Shown here in pieces: positions 56,001 through 64,000 of a DNA stretch of 64,000 nucleotides; the first letter of the stretch is position 1; each line of letters opens with the position of its first letter. The notes below the pieces were generated by a model. That model was not told the DNA's origin. It ran no database searches and saw only the letters and a list, made by a program, of their open reading frames with translations. The stretch lies in contig CM077644.1 in the NCBI GenBank assembly GCA_039707465.1, positions 96,887,375 to 96,951,374 of the forward strand, in the 5' to 3' direction. The DNA is from Rhabdophis nuchalis. Its lineage: Eukaryota; Chordata; Lepidosauria; Squamata; Natricidae. The translations under genes were made by a program, and so were the position numbers.

Positions 56001-59000
56001 TACAAAAATTAGAGAGCTAAACAATTATCTTTCTTTCCGGAAGTGTCAAAGAAACCACCTCAAAAAGTAACCTGATTGGTTTTGATTGAGATACTAGATA
56101 AGATTGAGATAAGATACTAGTTGCGCAAGAAGAAGAGATGAGAAAATGAGAAAAAAGACCAGAAAGGAAGGTCTAAGGATTGTTAGAAACGTTGGAGAAA
56201 GCTTTGGTTGAAGGGAAGTTCTATAAGGTCGCTGAAAGGGCTGCTGAACTGTGAACTTACAGGAATTGATCGACTCAGGTATCTTGCTGAAGAAGCAGCG
56301 AGCCCCGTAAAAGATCTGAAGGTGTTGTACTCCTCAGCCAGGACGTTGGGAGAATTGACATAGTTGTTGAGGTTGGTAGTGCTATTGCCTCTCCTGTTGT
56401 ACAGGTTGTTGTTCAGTTCATGATAATTTCCGGCAGGCAACAGTGCACTGCCATTGAAATGACTGGAGAGTTGGCTTACAGAATAACCTGTCCTAGAGGA
56501 TGATAATGTCAGTTTGCTCTCAGCATCATCTGAAGCAGCATGCAGGTTCCCTAGAGAACTGGCTAACCTGGAGTTTATGGAAAAGCTGAATGGAAAACAC
56601 ACGTGGGGTAAAAAGACACACAAAATGTACGCACCGGTGATGATCAAATGCAAGACATGCTTTAAAAGGCACTTGGAGAAACAAAATCACTTTCTCAATA
56701 TTAAATGGTGGCAACATACAGCTTAATTCTTTTGGTAAATTATGGGGAAACCATTGGGAACATTTTAGAATAAAGAACAGTTGCAAAATGATTGCAGTAC
56801 TTTGAAGAAATACATAGATGTAATCTCCAGTGAACTTTATGCAACATTTTTCTTGTTCGTTATTTCTAACATTTGTTATTTAAAGGGGGTTTCCTTTTGA
56901 TTTCTATAAACTGGCATAGGCCAGTATGGGAGAAGTTATTTTGAAAAACATGCATGTAGCTCTTTTAATATGAGATCAATGGGATGATATGAATGTGATT
57001 TTTATTAGTGCTCATAGCCACTTATTCCCATAGTCAAACTAAGGTATCAAAAGCAAGGATTTAAAGTTACATCAAAGACATTCAGAATATCTTAGATTTC
57101 TTACATAAGAAACCCCAGCTGCAAATGAAAAATATAGTATTTGTTCCTATACTCCCTCTTCCCAAAAGATAAAAGACATATCAGAATTTTAAAAAATACC
57201 TTTTAAAATTTGGAACCGAGGATGGAGCATGTCTATTTATTCTCTTTGCTGTGGGCGATGCCGAAACCATAGCTTTGGTGGCCTTCAAAGGAGATACGGA
57301 CCCTTGAGAGATAACTGCTGTATTCAATCTGAAAGTACACCAATAGGATGTTCATACGATTGGTAGAATATTCACTTTTCTATCTTTCATTTAGTTTGCA
57401 TACCAGGACCTCTGAATATAAATCTTTGCATAAATAAATAATATTAAAACACCCTCAGGGTTTGCATGTGATGAATTATGTCTTCTACAAGCCGGATTTA
57501 AGGACGTCTGGACACAATAAGACTTTATGGAGGAACAGGAAAATATTTTATTCTAGGAGCACAGGTCTTGGTGTGAATCAGAACATTGGGCCAAGGGATC
57601 TCCCATCCTTTGGGTACTTTTCAGGGGTCGTGTTTGGTCTTGGACTGCAAATAAAATTTTGACGTAACTCAGGAGTGTCTCTAAAGAAGAATATAATTGA
57701 AAAAGTCTTTCATATTTGAAGAAAACTACAAATGAACCTTTAGGTAGAAATTTCAAGCAGTGAACAGCAGGGAGGTTTATTGCATAAGTATAATGTTTTT
57801 TTGAACATTACTTATTCATTTAAAATTGTGGATGCCTACATAGTAAAACAGATTCTTAAAATATTAAGTGCAGCCTCTTGCAGATGTTATTTTTCTAATA
57901 CCTAATGCATGTGTTAATTCCAATGTTTTGATTTTTCCTAATTATTTCCCCTTTTTTTTAAATTTTACAATCCAAATCAGAATGTTAACAGATACATCAC
58001 TCAATATCCATTTCAAAAGTGACAGCTACTTTTATTACAATCATGTTTGAAATTTAGCATCAAATGATCCATCCCTGAATTTTTGCCTTGACTTGTTTGC
58101 TGGTCTTACCTACTAAGGCACTATTGTCCTATATTTTTTGCTAAGGAGACCCTGCTAATGATCTGTTATTTAGTTTCTGAATGAAATCATTTAAAAGAGG
58201 GGAGGGAGGGAAGGCCATTAATATGCTGATCATCCATCCATCCATCCATCCCTATCTATCTCCTTCCTTCCCTCCCTCCCCCTCTCCTAAATGTTGGTTG
58301 AATTAGGATGAACAAACTGAAACCTATGGTCCTCAAAATGGATGAGTAATAGATTGAATTATAGGTTATGTGTAGAATCTGTTGGGTTGGGTTTTTTTTT
58401 TTTTTACTTACATTCACAATTTGGACAGGCTTTTTCAATTCTGCAGTTAAGGAATTTAGTAATGCAAATAGAGAAAGTGGTTAGAAATATATTTTATATT
58501 TCTAGTTAGCCAACTGCATCTCTTCCTAAAATGGATGGGCTGAAAATCATTCAGAGATTCGTCGCATCCATCTTAGACTATCATAATGCAATTCGCAGGA
58601 AAGCACTTATGACTTGAAACCTTCAGAAGTATTTCAAAGAATGAACCTGCTATTGGATTAATCAGGCTTGTTCTGAACATCTAACTCCAAATCCATAACT
58701 TTTGTAGACAATTGAGAAAGCTGATTTATATACCTTTATATTTATATAAACTACATTGCATCCTTAAGGTTGGCCTTCCTTAATGCTGGCATTTCTATGA
58801 GAGCTCAAAGCAGCCTTCTCCTGGCAGGCATTTAAGGCTGTGCCTCCCTTACAATTTCTATTTTTTAAATTGCTGCCAATAGTTTTCAGAAAAAGAGCTG
58901 TAAGGAACTGCAGGCAAGTGACAGACAATACAAAATCTGCTTCCTCTGAAGCACTTTTTTGGAACTGAATCCAAAGTTCCATACATCTTCAAAAGCTAAC

Positions 59001-62000
59001 TTGCCCCATGGACATGTATCAGTGCGTTTATACTGCGCTACATGAATCAGGCTTTAATTAACTTGCTTTAAAAATTAGTATGTTATATCTATAAAGAATT
59101 ACATATCAAGCCATGAAACCCAATGTTAAACAGCTTTCCAAAATTTTATTTTTGCTCATTAAAGTTTCAAAGAACAATAGATAATAGACATGTGTCCTCG
59201 CACGCTATGCGTGTATGGACCCAATTTATCTACACGCAAGGTTGCATGGGATCTTGGATGTCAGTGTTTGTTATTTCACAACCTTATTAAATGAACTCTA
59301 AAACTATTGTTTGATCTACAGCTTTAATATGGAGAACAGCTTTTACATTCAATCACAGCACTGTTACTATTTAGTAGCATTTAGTAAACATTTAGAATTT
59401 TAGTACAGCACAAATTCAGAAGGCTTCTATAAACGAAATTGCTTCTTTCTAAACAATCCAAACAAATACCTGAAAGGCTGGGATATGGATCTGACATGTG
59501 TTTTCATATCTTCTAACCTAAAAAGAACAAGAGTATTTTACATATGAAGTATCAAACTAAAAAGGATATATATTACTGAATTTATATAGCCAATATTTAC
59601 TCTTCCAACAATCTAATATATTACCATATTTTTCAGAGTATAAGACACACCTTTCCCCCTCAAAATGAAGCTGAAAATCTGAGTGCATCTTATACAGTGA
59701 ATACAGCATTTTTTGCCTTCCAAAATGCCGCCACCTTCACCAAAATGGCCATATGTAGCTTTTAGGAGGCTTTCAGAGAGCTCCTGGGGGCTGGGGAGGG
59801 CTGAAATTAGCAAAACACAGGCCGTTCTTTGCTCAATTTTTCCCCCAGTCCCCAGGAGCACACTATAAGTCTCCTAAAAGCTATCCATGCCCTTTTTTTT
59901 TTTGGAGAAAAAAGGGCCGTTTTTTGCTCATTTTTGCCCCCCCTCCTCCCCGGAGCACTCTACAATCCTCCTAAGGGCTATTGGAAAAAAAAATGGGCTC
60001 ATTTTTGCGAAAAATGGGCTATTTTGGGGAGGTTTGCAGAGTGCAAAAACTTTTTAAAAAAATTTGCTAATCTTCAAAACCTTGGTACGTCTTATACCCC
60101 AGTGCATCTTATACTCCGAAAAGTATGGTAATTAAACACATACCCAATGTATTCAGAAAAGCAGTCAAGCAAGCAACCAAGCAGGCATGCAGGTAAATAC
60201 CACGTTTCTACGAACATAAGACAGGGTCTTATTTTCTTTTGACCCCCAAAATAAGCGCTTGGCCTTATTTTCAGAGAGGTCTTATTATTTTTGAGGTGCA
60301 GGAGGCAGCGAGCGTGGTCGCCTCATGGCTGCTGGTGTGTTACAATATTTTCGGGGAGGGCTTATTATCTAGGGAGGTCTTATTTTGGGGAAAACAGGGT
60401 AAGTAAATTTATCAATAAATATATCAATAAATAACAAATACATAAATACTGGAGTGTCGCTCAGATCCTCCTCTCTGAATCTAGCAGATGTCTTCCTTAA
60501 AAGGAAATTAATTCTACCATGATCTATTTTAATGATCCTAACATGAAGAAGGTCATACATGCAACTGAATTACAATTCCCATCATCCCACTCTCTTATTT
60601 TATTGACTAGTACAGTAGAGATGTCAGAGTTCAGCACATTACCCATTTCTAGGATATGTGATAGGAGTAACATGTCAATAGAACCGCAAACAAGGTTTTT
60701 GTGGACAGGTTCAATCATTAGCACAATGATGGCTAACCTTTTTTTCCTTGGGTGCCGAAAGCATGCACGCGCACGCTGTTGTGCGGGCTCGTGTGCCCAT
60801 ACCCATAATGCAATGCTTCTCCCACATGCCCCTTCCCCTGCACATTCGTGTGACATCCTTTCTGCGCTCTTCACCCCCCCTTCACATACGCGCGTGACCC
60901 CCAACCCTGTGCTCGCCTTGTGGATGTGTATGCTACATCCCCCACTTTTGGCCTCAGATCCCAAAACAGCGCTGGGGGAGGGGAGGGAAACCCTTGTATC
61001 TCAAAACAGCGTTGAGAGGGAGGGAAACCACCTTTTTTCAGCGCTGCCTTGCAATCAGAGGCTTCTCAAAACAGAGCTGTTTTGCGGAAGGAAGACTTTC
61101 TCCTTCTCAGGGCTGCCTTGCGATGCCATCCTGAAATCTCTGGAGGGAGAAATGCAAACCGGACGTTTATTCTCGAACTTCCGGTTTGCAGATTGGGTTG
61201 TTTTTCGCTCTCCGGAGGCTTCAGGAAAGCCTCCGGAGGGCGAAAAACAGCGAAAAATGAAAGCCAAAATCAGCTGGCCAGCGCGCACATGTGCGCGCTG
61301 GAGCTATCAGGGCAACGTCTCGCGTGCCCTACGAAATGGCTCCGCGTGCCACCTGTGGCACGCGTGCCATAGGTTCGCCATCACAGCACTAGCACATTTA
61401 GATAAACAAAATGAGGAACATATATCAGATTGTGGCTAAGATTTAAGAACAGTATAAAGAATGGTTGCTGGGATTGGGTATGTCTAGTTTAATGAAAAGA
61501 AGGACTAGGAGTGACATGATGGCAGTGTTCCAGTATCTCAGGGATTGCCACAAAGGAGAGGGAGTCAAGCTATTCTCCAAAGACCTGAAAGCAGGACAAG
61601 AAACAATGGATGGAAACTAATCAAGGAGAGAAAGCAACCTGGATTTAAGGAGAAATATTAGAACATAATCATTCAAGTCTGAATAGCTTACTTAAGAGTT
61701 CCTGTTGTAGCTGAACGTGGCTGCCTCTGAAGTTTTAAGGCACGAAGTTGATCTCCCTGGGTCATGTCATTCTTAGCTTCTGAATCTTCTTCCAAATCAT
61801 TCTGGAAAACAGAAATAATTTACTTAAAAAAAAACATTTTGAGAACAAATCTATGACACAGAAATCACGATAGGTTTTTCTTCTCTCAGACATTATTTTG
61901 ACTCTTGATAACTTACCAATAGCATGTATCACTTTGAAAATGTTTTAAGAAAAAAATGAATAATACAACAAAAGCAAAGTTAACTGTAAATGCGTACATA

Positions 62001-63661
62001 ACATACTGGAGGCAAATTGTTGGGAAAAAAATATAGGCATTCCTCAACTTACAACAATTCATTTAGTGACCATTCAAAGTTACAATGGCACTGAAAAAGT
62101 GACATGACCATTTTTTTATAGTTACAACCTTTGCAGCATCTCCATGATCATGTGATCAAAATTCAGATGTTTGGCAACTGGTTCATACTTATGACCGTTG
62201 CTGTGCCCCAAAAGGTACGTGATCACCTTTTGCAACCTTCTGACAAGCAAAGTCAATGGGGAAGCCAGATGCACTTATTATTAACTTATCAACTACAGTA
62301 ATTCACTTAACAACTGTGGCAAAAAAAAAAGTCATAAAAGGGAATAAAACTCACTTAGCAAATGTGTCACTTAACAATAGAAATTTTAGGCTCAATTGGG
62401 GTTGTAAGTCACAGACGCACTGTACTTTAATAATAAAAGTACTGCGCATTGAAGCAGCGAGGAGTTAAACTTAGCCCAGGTTTCCATATGGATGAAGGTG
62501 AAAAAACACAATGTGGTGTGAGCACATACATGCTTTCCTTCTTCTAACAAGTTTACCAGGTCTATATAGTGACTACAAATGGAAAAATATCAACTGCAAG
62601 TCCACAAGAGTTCTGGGTGACCATGGCTCAATTACATTCTCTTAATCCAAGCTACCCCATTGTTTTTATGCCATTTTAAACTTGCAGAGAAATGGTGGGG
62701 TATAAATATAAAATAAATGTACTAAATCAGGGGTCCCCAACCTTTGCAACTTTAAGTCTGAAGGACTTCAGGTCCCAGACTTCTCCAGCCAGCTTTGCTG
62801 GCTGGAGAATTCTGGGAGCTGAAGTCCTTCAGACTTAAAGTTGCAAAGGTTGGGGACCCCTGTACTAAATAATCACACTGGCTCTTTCCACATCTCTTTA
62901 AAGGACAAGGCAAACTTTGAATATTGACATGTGGACATTTTTGTCCTCTACTTCAGGGGTGTCTTTGGCCTGTGCACCAGATGCATTATGTGTTGGCCAC
63001 GCCCACCCCCATTTAACAAAGGGGGGGGGGAGAAGTTGCAATACGTCACAAGTTTGACACACCTGTTCTACTTCCTCATCTTGCTCCTTGGGGTGAAACT
63101 TTTGATTTAAATTAAACTAAAGTTGTATTAAGTCAGAACCAGAAATTAAATTAAAAGGAGGAAAATAAGTCATTGTTGATGCAATGAATCTAATTTATTT
63201 CCTTAGGAAACATAACCATTAAAAAACTTATTTTAGACGGTAGTTTTGGTAAAGGGCTATTGAATCCATCATATCTGTATGGGATTCCATTGCATTCCAT
63301 CTTATCCTTTATTCTTCCTTGGCCAGGTCCTGCAATTTGCAATATTTCAACAATCATACTATAAGGATTACAACACAAGTACCGTACACTGTATATGTCA
63401 AACATTTTGAATGTATTATGCGGCTGTGATAAATTTCAAATATTTTATTTCTGAAATTATTGAGATATTCTTCAAGTGTGGTTGGAAATTGTTCCAGTGC
63501 AACTTTACCTCTATATATTTATCCAAATTTTCAATTCTAGTTGAAGTTCCACTGATAGAAATGTCATCGAAGCCCGAGAAAACTTTGCTCAAATCATCTT
63601 CATCTACTTCTTTTGCTTTTTGTTTAGTTCGGAATATGTCTCCATAGACCCACATCATCGC
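48790..63661 (-). CDS. CDC14A: CDC14A, dual-specificity protein phosphatase, 3' part (six exons)
   Basis: Six minus-strand exons join in phase to encode about 264 C-terminal residues of a CDC14A-type phosphatase: 63661-63509, 61801-61692, 59517-59470, 57328-57200, 56585-56261 and 48819-48790. All have AG acceptors and GT donors. Recognition rests on family knowledge: the segments GDIFR..SGFDDISI, MTQGDQLRALK, PTAKRINR, FSINSRLASSLGNL, ARYLSRSIP and the terminal SLQSEYVQY closely match the tail of vertebrate CDC14A in order. The catalytic phosphatase domain, with its Cys-x5-Arg motif, lies upstream, outside the window. CDC14A removes phosphates placed by proline-directed kinases and acts at centrosomes, actin structures and cilia; the part seen here is the low-complexity Ser/Asn-rich tail. 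GPR88 lies downstream on the same strand, as in human. The introns carry many transposons. Confidence 0.93.
49350..49690 (+). repeat. Unidentified dispersed homology block, copy 2
   Basis: Aligns along its length and in the same orientation with 9790-10150. It lies in the last CDC14A intron. No termini, tail or coding potential seen. Confidence 0.6.
49700..50875. other. CDC14A intron, nothing recognised
   Basis: About 1.2 kb of AT-rich intron sequence without supported features. Confidence 0.45.
50878..51120. mobile_element. TA-flanked miniature element (243 bp)
   Basis: Inverted ends CCGTTTCCCTCAAAATAAGAC and GTCTTATTTTCGGGGAAACACGG, flanked by TA (50876, 51121). TA duplication suggests Tc1/mariner-type mobilisation. 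The body is a set of AATAAG(A/C)CCTCCCC repeats. Confidence 0.8.
51470..53300. mobile_element. 1.83-kb TA-flanked element built of three long hairpins
   Basis: Starts CCGTGTTTCCCCGAAAATACGAC and ends GACCCTGTC..TTGGGGAAACACGG between TA dinucleotides (51468, 53301). Termini and subterminal AATAAGCCCTCCCC blocks match the 243-bp and 200-bp relatives. Between them lie three inverted repeats: 51851-51977 with 52016-52145, 52184-52260 with 52334-52408 (a third copy at about 52520-52590), and 52718-52809 with 52898-52987. A (TG)n run is at 52990. No transposase is recognised; the open frames across it follow the hairpin arms. Confidence 0.8.
53303..54980. other. CDC14A intron, nothing recognised
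   Basis: About 1.7 kb of AT-rich intron sequence without supported features. Confidence 0.45.
54982..55684. mobile_element. TAGTCCTCGACTTA-family element, enlarged
   Basis: Begins CAGGTAATCCTCACTGCATGG and ends GGTTATAAAAACTACCT. It contains the family's GCAGAGTCACTGGGGAAG and GTTGCCAAATGCCTG blocks. Longer than other copies; ends approximate. Confidence 0.5.
55716..55850. mobile_element. 135-bp hairpin element, subfamily A (exact TSD)
   Basis: Near-perfect palindrome CAGGGGTCTGCAAAGTCGGC..GCCGACTTTGCAGACCCCTG, flanked by a perfect 8-bp duplication ACTTAGAC (55708-55715, 55851-55858). Confidence 0.9.
56261..56585 (-). CDS. CDC14A: CDC14A large tail exon (FSINSRLASSLGNL)
   Basis: A 325-base exon, acceptor CCATTCAG at 56587-56586. 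It encodes the Ser/Asn-rich tail from FSINSRLASSLGNL through HELNNNLYNR to ARYLSRSIP. A strong GTAAGT donor follows directly at 56260. If the donor is not used, the frame stays open to a TAA near 56183, giving a different 25-residue end. I favour splicing, because the expected final residues are found at 48.8 kb. Confidence 0.92.
57200..57328 (-). CDS. CDC14A: CDC14A exon encoding the PTAKRINR segment
   Basis: A 129-base exon, acceptor TACTTTCAG, donor GTATTT. Its first base completes an Arg codon begun upstream. It encodes a Ser/Lys-rich stretch with the conserved SPTAKRINR motif of the CDC14A tail and ends with two spare bases (AG) that make Ser with the next exon. Confidence 0.9.
57329..59469. 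other. CDC14A intron, mostly unique
   Basis: 2.1-kb intron. A CCAT/TCCC microsatellite lies at 58226-58287 and a T run at 58394. No transposon recognised. Confidence 0.5.
58226..58287. repeat. CCAT / CTAT / TTCC microsatellite
   Basis: Short tetranucleotide repeats (CATC, CTAT, CTTC, CCCT) in succession. Confidence 0.85.
59470..59517 (-). CDS. CDC14A: CDC14A 48-base micro-exon
   Basis: A 48-base exon with a TTTTTAG acceptor and a GTATTT donor. The frame is completed by two bases from the exon before and leaves two for the next. It encodes LEDMKTHVRSISQPF, matching the short 'VSQPF' exon of vertebrate CDC14A. It is too short to show as an independent reading frame; phase and homology support it. 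Confidence 0.88.
59624..60128. mobile_element. TA-flanked miniature element (505 bp), second family
   Basis: Inverted ends CCATATTTTTCAGAGTATAAGAC and CTTATACTCCGAAAAGTATGG between TA dinucleotides (59622, 60129). The body has repeated GGGCTGTTTTTTGCTCATTTTT-type segments. Tc1/mariner-like by its TA target; no transposase. Confidence 0.75.
60200..60399. mobile_element. TA-flanked miniature element (200 bp)
   Basis: Ends CCACGTTTCTACGAACATAAGAC and GTCTTATTTTGGGGAAAACAGGG between TA (60198, 60400). Same family as 50878-51120. Confidence 0.78.
60724..61386. mobile_element. hAT-type GATGGCGAACC element (663 bp)
   Basis: Ends CAATGATGGCTAACC and TAGGTTCGCCATCACAG. Flanking 8-mers CATTAGCA and CACTAGCA match at seven positions. 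The body includes GGCTTCAGGAAAGCCTCCGGAGGGCGAAAAA modules. The 306-codon frame across it is not a gene. Lies in a CDC14A intron. Confidence 0.8.
61440..61678 (+). mobile_element. CR1 LINE fragment in CDC14A intron
   Basis: GGTATGTCTAGTTTAATGAAAAG..GACATGATGGCAGTGTTCCAGTATCTCAGGGATTGCCACAAAGGAGAGGGAGTCAAGCTATTC matches the CR1 segment at 26017-26210. It ends next to the CDC14A splice donor at 61691. Confidence 0.8.
61692..61801 (-). CDS. CDC14A: CDC14A exon encoding the MTQGDQLRALK segment
   Basis: A 110-base exon entered in phase 0 and left with two bases over; acceptor TTTTCCAG, donor GTAAGC at 61691. It encodes an acidic start, then MTQGDQLRALKLQRQPR, a conserved CDC14A motif. A CR1 LINE fragment comes to within roughly 20 bases of the donor on the intron side. 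Confidence 0.9.
62034..62424. mobile_element. TAGTCCTCGACTTA-family hAT-type element
   Basis: Begins AGGCATTCCTCAACTTACAAC and ends GGGTTGTAAGTCACAGACGC. Body landmarks GACAAGCAAAGTCAATGGGGAAGCCAGAT and AGCAAATGTGTCACTTAACAATAG are shared with 26.87 kb in the opposite orientation. Confidence 0.65.
62728..62862. mobile_element. 135-bp hairpin element, subfamily B (exact TSD)
   Basis: Near-perfect palindrome CAGGGGTCCCCAACCTTTGC..GCAAAGGTTGGGGACCCCTG, flanked by a perfect 8-bp duplication TACTAAAT (62720-62727, 62863-62870). Confidence 0.9.
62954..63065. mobile_element. 112-bp hAT-type element (CAGGGGTGTC ends)
   Basis: Ends CAGGGGTGTC and GACACACCTG are inverted. Flanking 8-mers CTCTACTT and TTCTACTT match at seven positions. 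A G run lies at 63021. The terminus type is widespread in vertebrate hAT elements. Confidence 0.75.
63509..63661 (-). CDS. CDC14A: CDC14A exon just after the catalytic domain
   Basis: A 153-base exon (51 codons, phase 0 at both ends) that begins after an AG acceptor at 63663-63662 and ends before a GTAAAG donor. It encodes a tryptophan-containing WVYGDIFRTK segment, then an acidic/serine stretch ending DKYIE. It aligns residue for residue in length with the matching vertebrate CDC14A segment. Earlier exons are beyond the window end. Confidence 0.9.
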
Positions 63662-63924
63662 CTGTTTTCTGTTCAATAACACCAAAAGTAAAATTAGTAC
63701 CAGTGGCATTGTACTATAGAAAATGAGGTATGGCTTTCTTTTAAAATATGTGCCTTTCAAATCTTTAAATCTGTACAATCACATGCAATTATTGGATGAT
63801 CTAGTTACACTTACAACAGATAAAAGAGATTATGGCTGATTTAAAAAATCCTGCTGCTTGTAAAACCAGTAGTCAAAGCAGTGATTGGATCTTATTTACA
63901 ACAACCTATTCTTATATAAAGGGA

Positions 63925-64000
63925 GGTGCATGGCCTAATGGTTAAGATGCTGGACTTGTCAATCAGACAGTTGGCACTTTGAAACCCAAGTACTTCATGA
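63925..64000 (+). mobile_element. tRNA-derived SINE head, cut by the window end
   Basis: GGAGGTGCATGGCCTAATGGTTAAGATGCTGGACTTGTC..GGCACTTTGAAACCC carries an A box (TGGCCTAATGGTTAAGA) and a B box (GGCACTTTGAAACCC) of a tRNA-like RNA polymerase III promoter, as in squamate SINEs. Not a functional tRNA gene. Confidence 0.75.

Noticed and set aside
60519..61439. 306-codon plus-strand open frame
   Set aside because: It runs across a CDC14A intron, an hAT-type element with clear ends and intergenic DNA. No recognisable domains, and no codon conservation is expected.
63925..64000. Possible tRNA gene at the window end
   Set aside because: A- and B-box-like motifs are present but the cloverleaf does not close; it matches the head of a squamate SINE.
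1..64000. CRISPR arrays, operons, riboswitches
   Set aside because: Introns, SINEs and LINEs show vertebrate nuclear DNA; the regular repeats present are microsatellites, not spaced direct repeats.

Overview
The window reads as nuclear DNA of a squamate reptile, most likely a snake. It is AT-rich and gene-poor, and it is full of CR1, L2-like and L1-like LINEs, Sauria-type tRNA SINEs, hAT and TA-flanked miniature transposons, and one young Ty3/gypsy element. The organism call is an inference from repeat content and gene order; there is no species-specific marker. Two conserved vertebrate genes are supported, both on the minus strand: the 3' part of CDC14A (six exons between 63661 and 48790) and the single-exon GPR88 receptor gene (42770-41730). 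The same two genes are neighbours in the same order and orientation in human, which supports orthology.

Layout. 1-12.6 kb is intergenic DNA downstream of GPR88. It holds LINE debris, a SINE, hAT miniature elements, an RTE-like LINE tail that runs into a long GAA/GGA microsatellite, and a complete LINE-like element (4277-6258) that carries only an L1-type ORF1. At 12.65-17.64 kb lies a nearly intact Ty3/gypsy retrotransposon with 297-bp LTRs that differ at one base, a 5-bp target duplication, a tRNA-Ser-like primer site and one long Gag-Pol frame. 17.6-41.7 kb is nested repeats: hAT miniature elements with exact 8-bp target duplications, an L2-like LINE inside one of them, a second and third copy of the ORF1-only LINE, a CR1 split by a 245-bp solo LTR, and a 2.2-kb non-LTR insertion. 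41.7-42.8 kb is GPR88. 46-64 kb is CDC14A; its last intron (7.4 kb) and an upstream 2.2-kb intron are loaded with miniature transposons, including a 1.83-kb element made of successive long hairpins.

Standout observations: (1) an ORF1-only, HAL1-like LINE family present as three separate insertions that share the same ORF1/3'-UTR junction and lack ORF2; (2) a TA-flanked element at 51470-53300 with three successive long inverted repeats; (3) four hairpin elements of exactly 135 bp in two sequence subfamilies, each with an 8-bp duplication; (4) a single in-frame TAG separating the gypsy Gag-Pol frame from a conserved-looking C-terminal tail; (5) a ~340-bp dispersed homology between 9.8-10.15 kb and 49.35-49.69 kb that no recognised family explains.

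The genes do not form a pathway here. CDC14A is a dual-specificity phosphatase and GPR88 an orphan receptor; they are linked only by conserved gene order. Most of the remaining sequence is transposon fossil or AT-rich DNA in which I see nothing.
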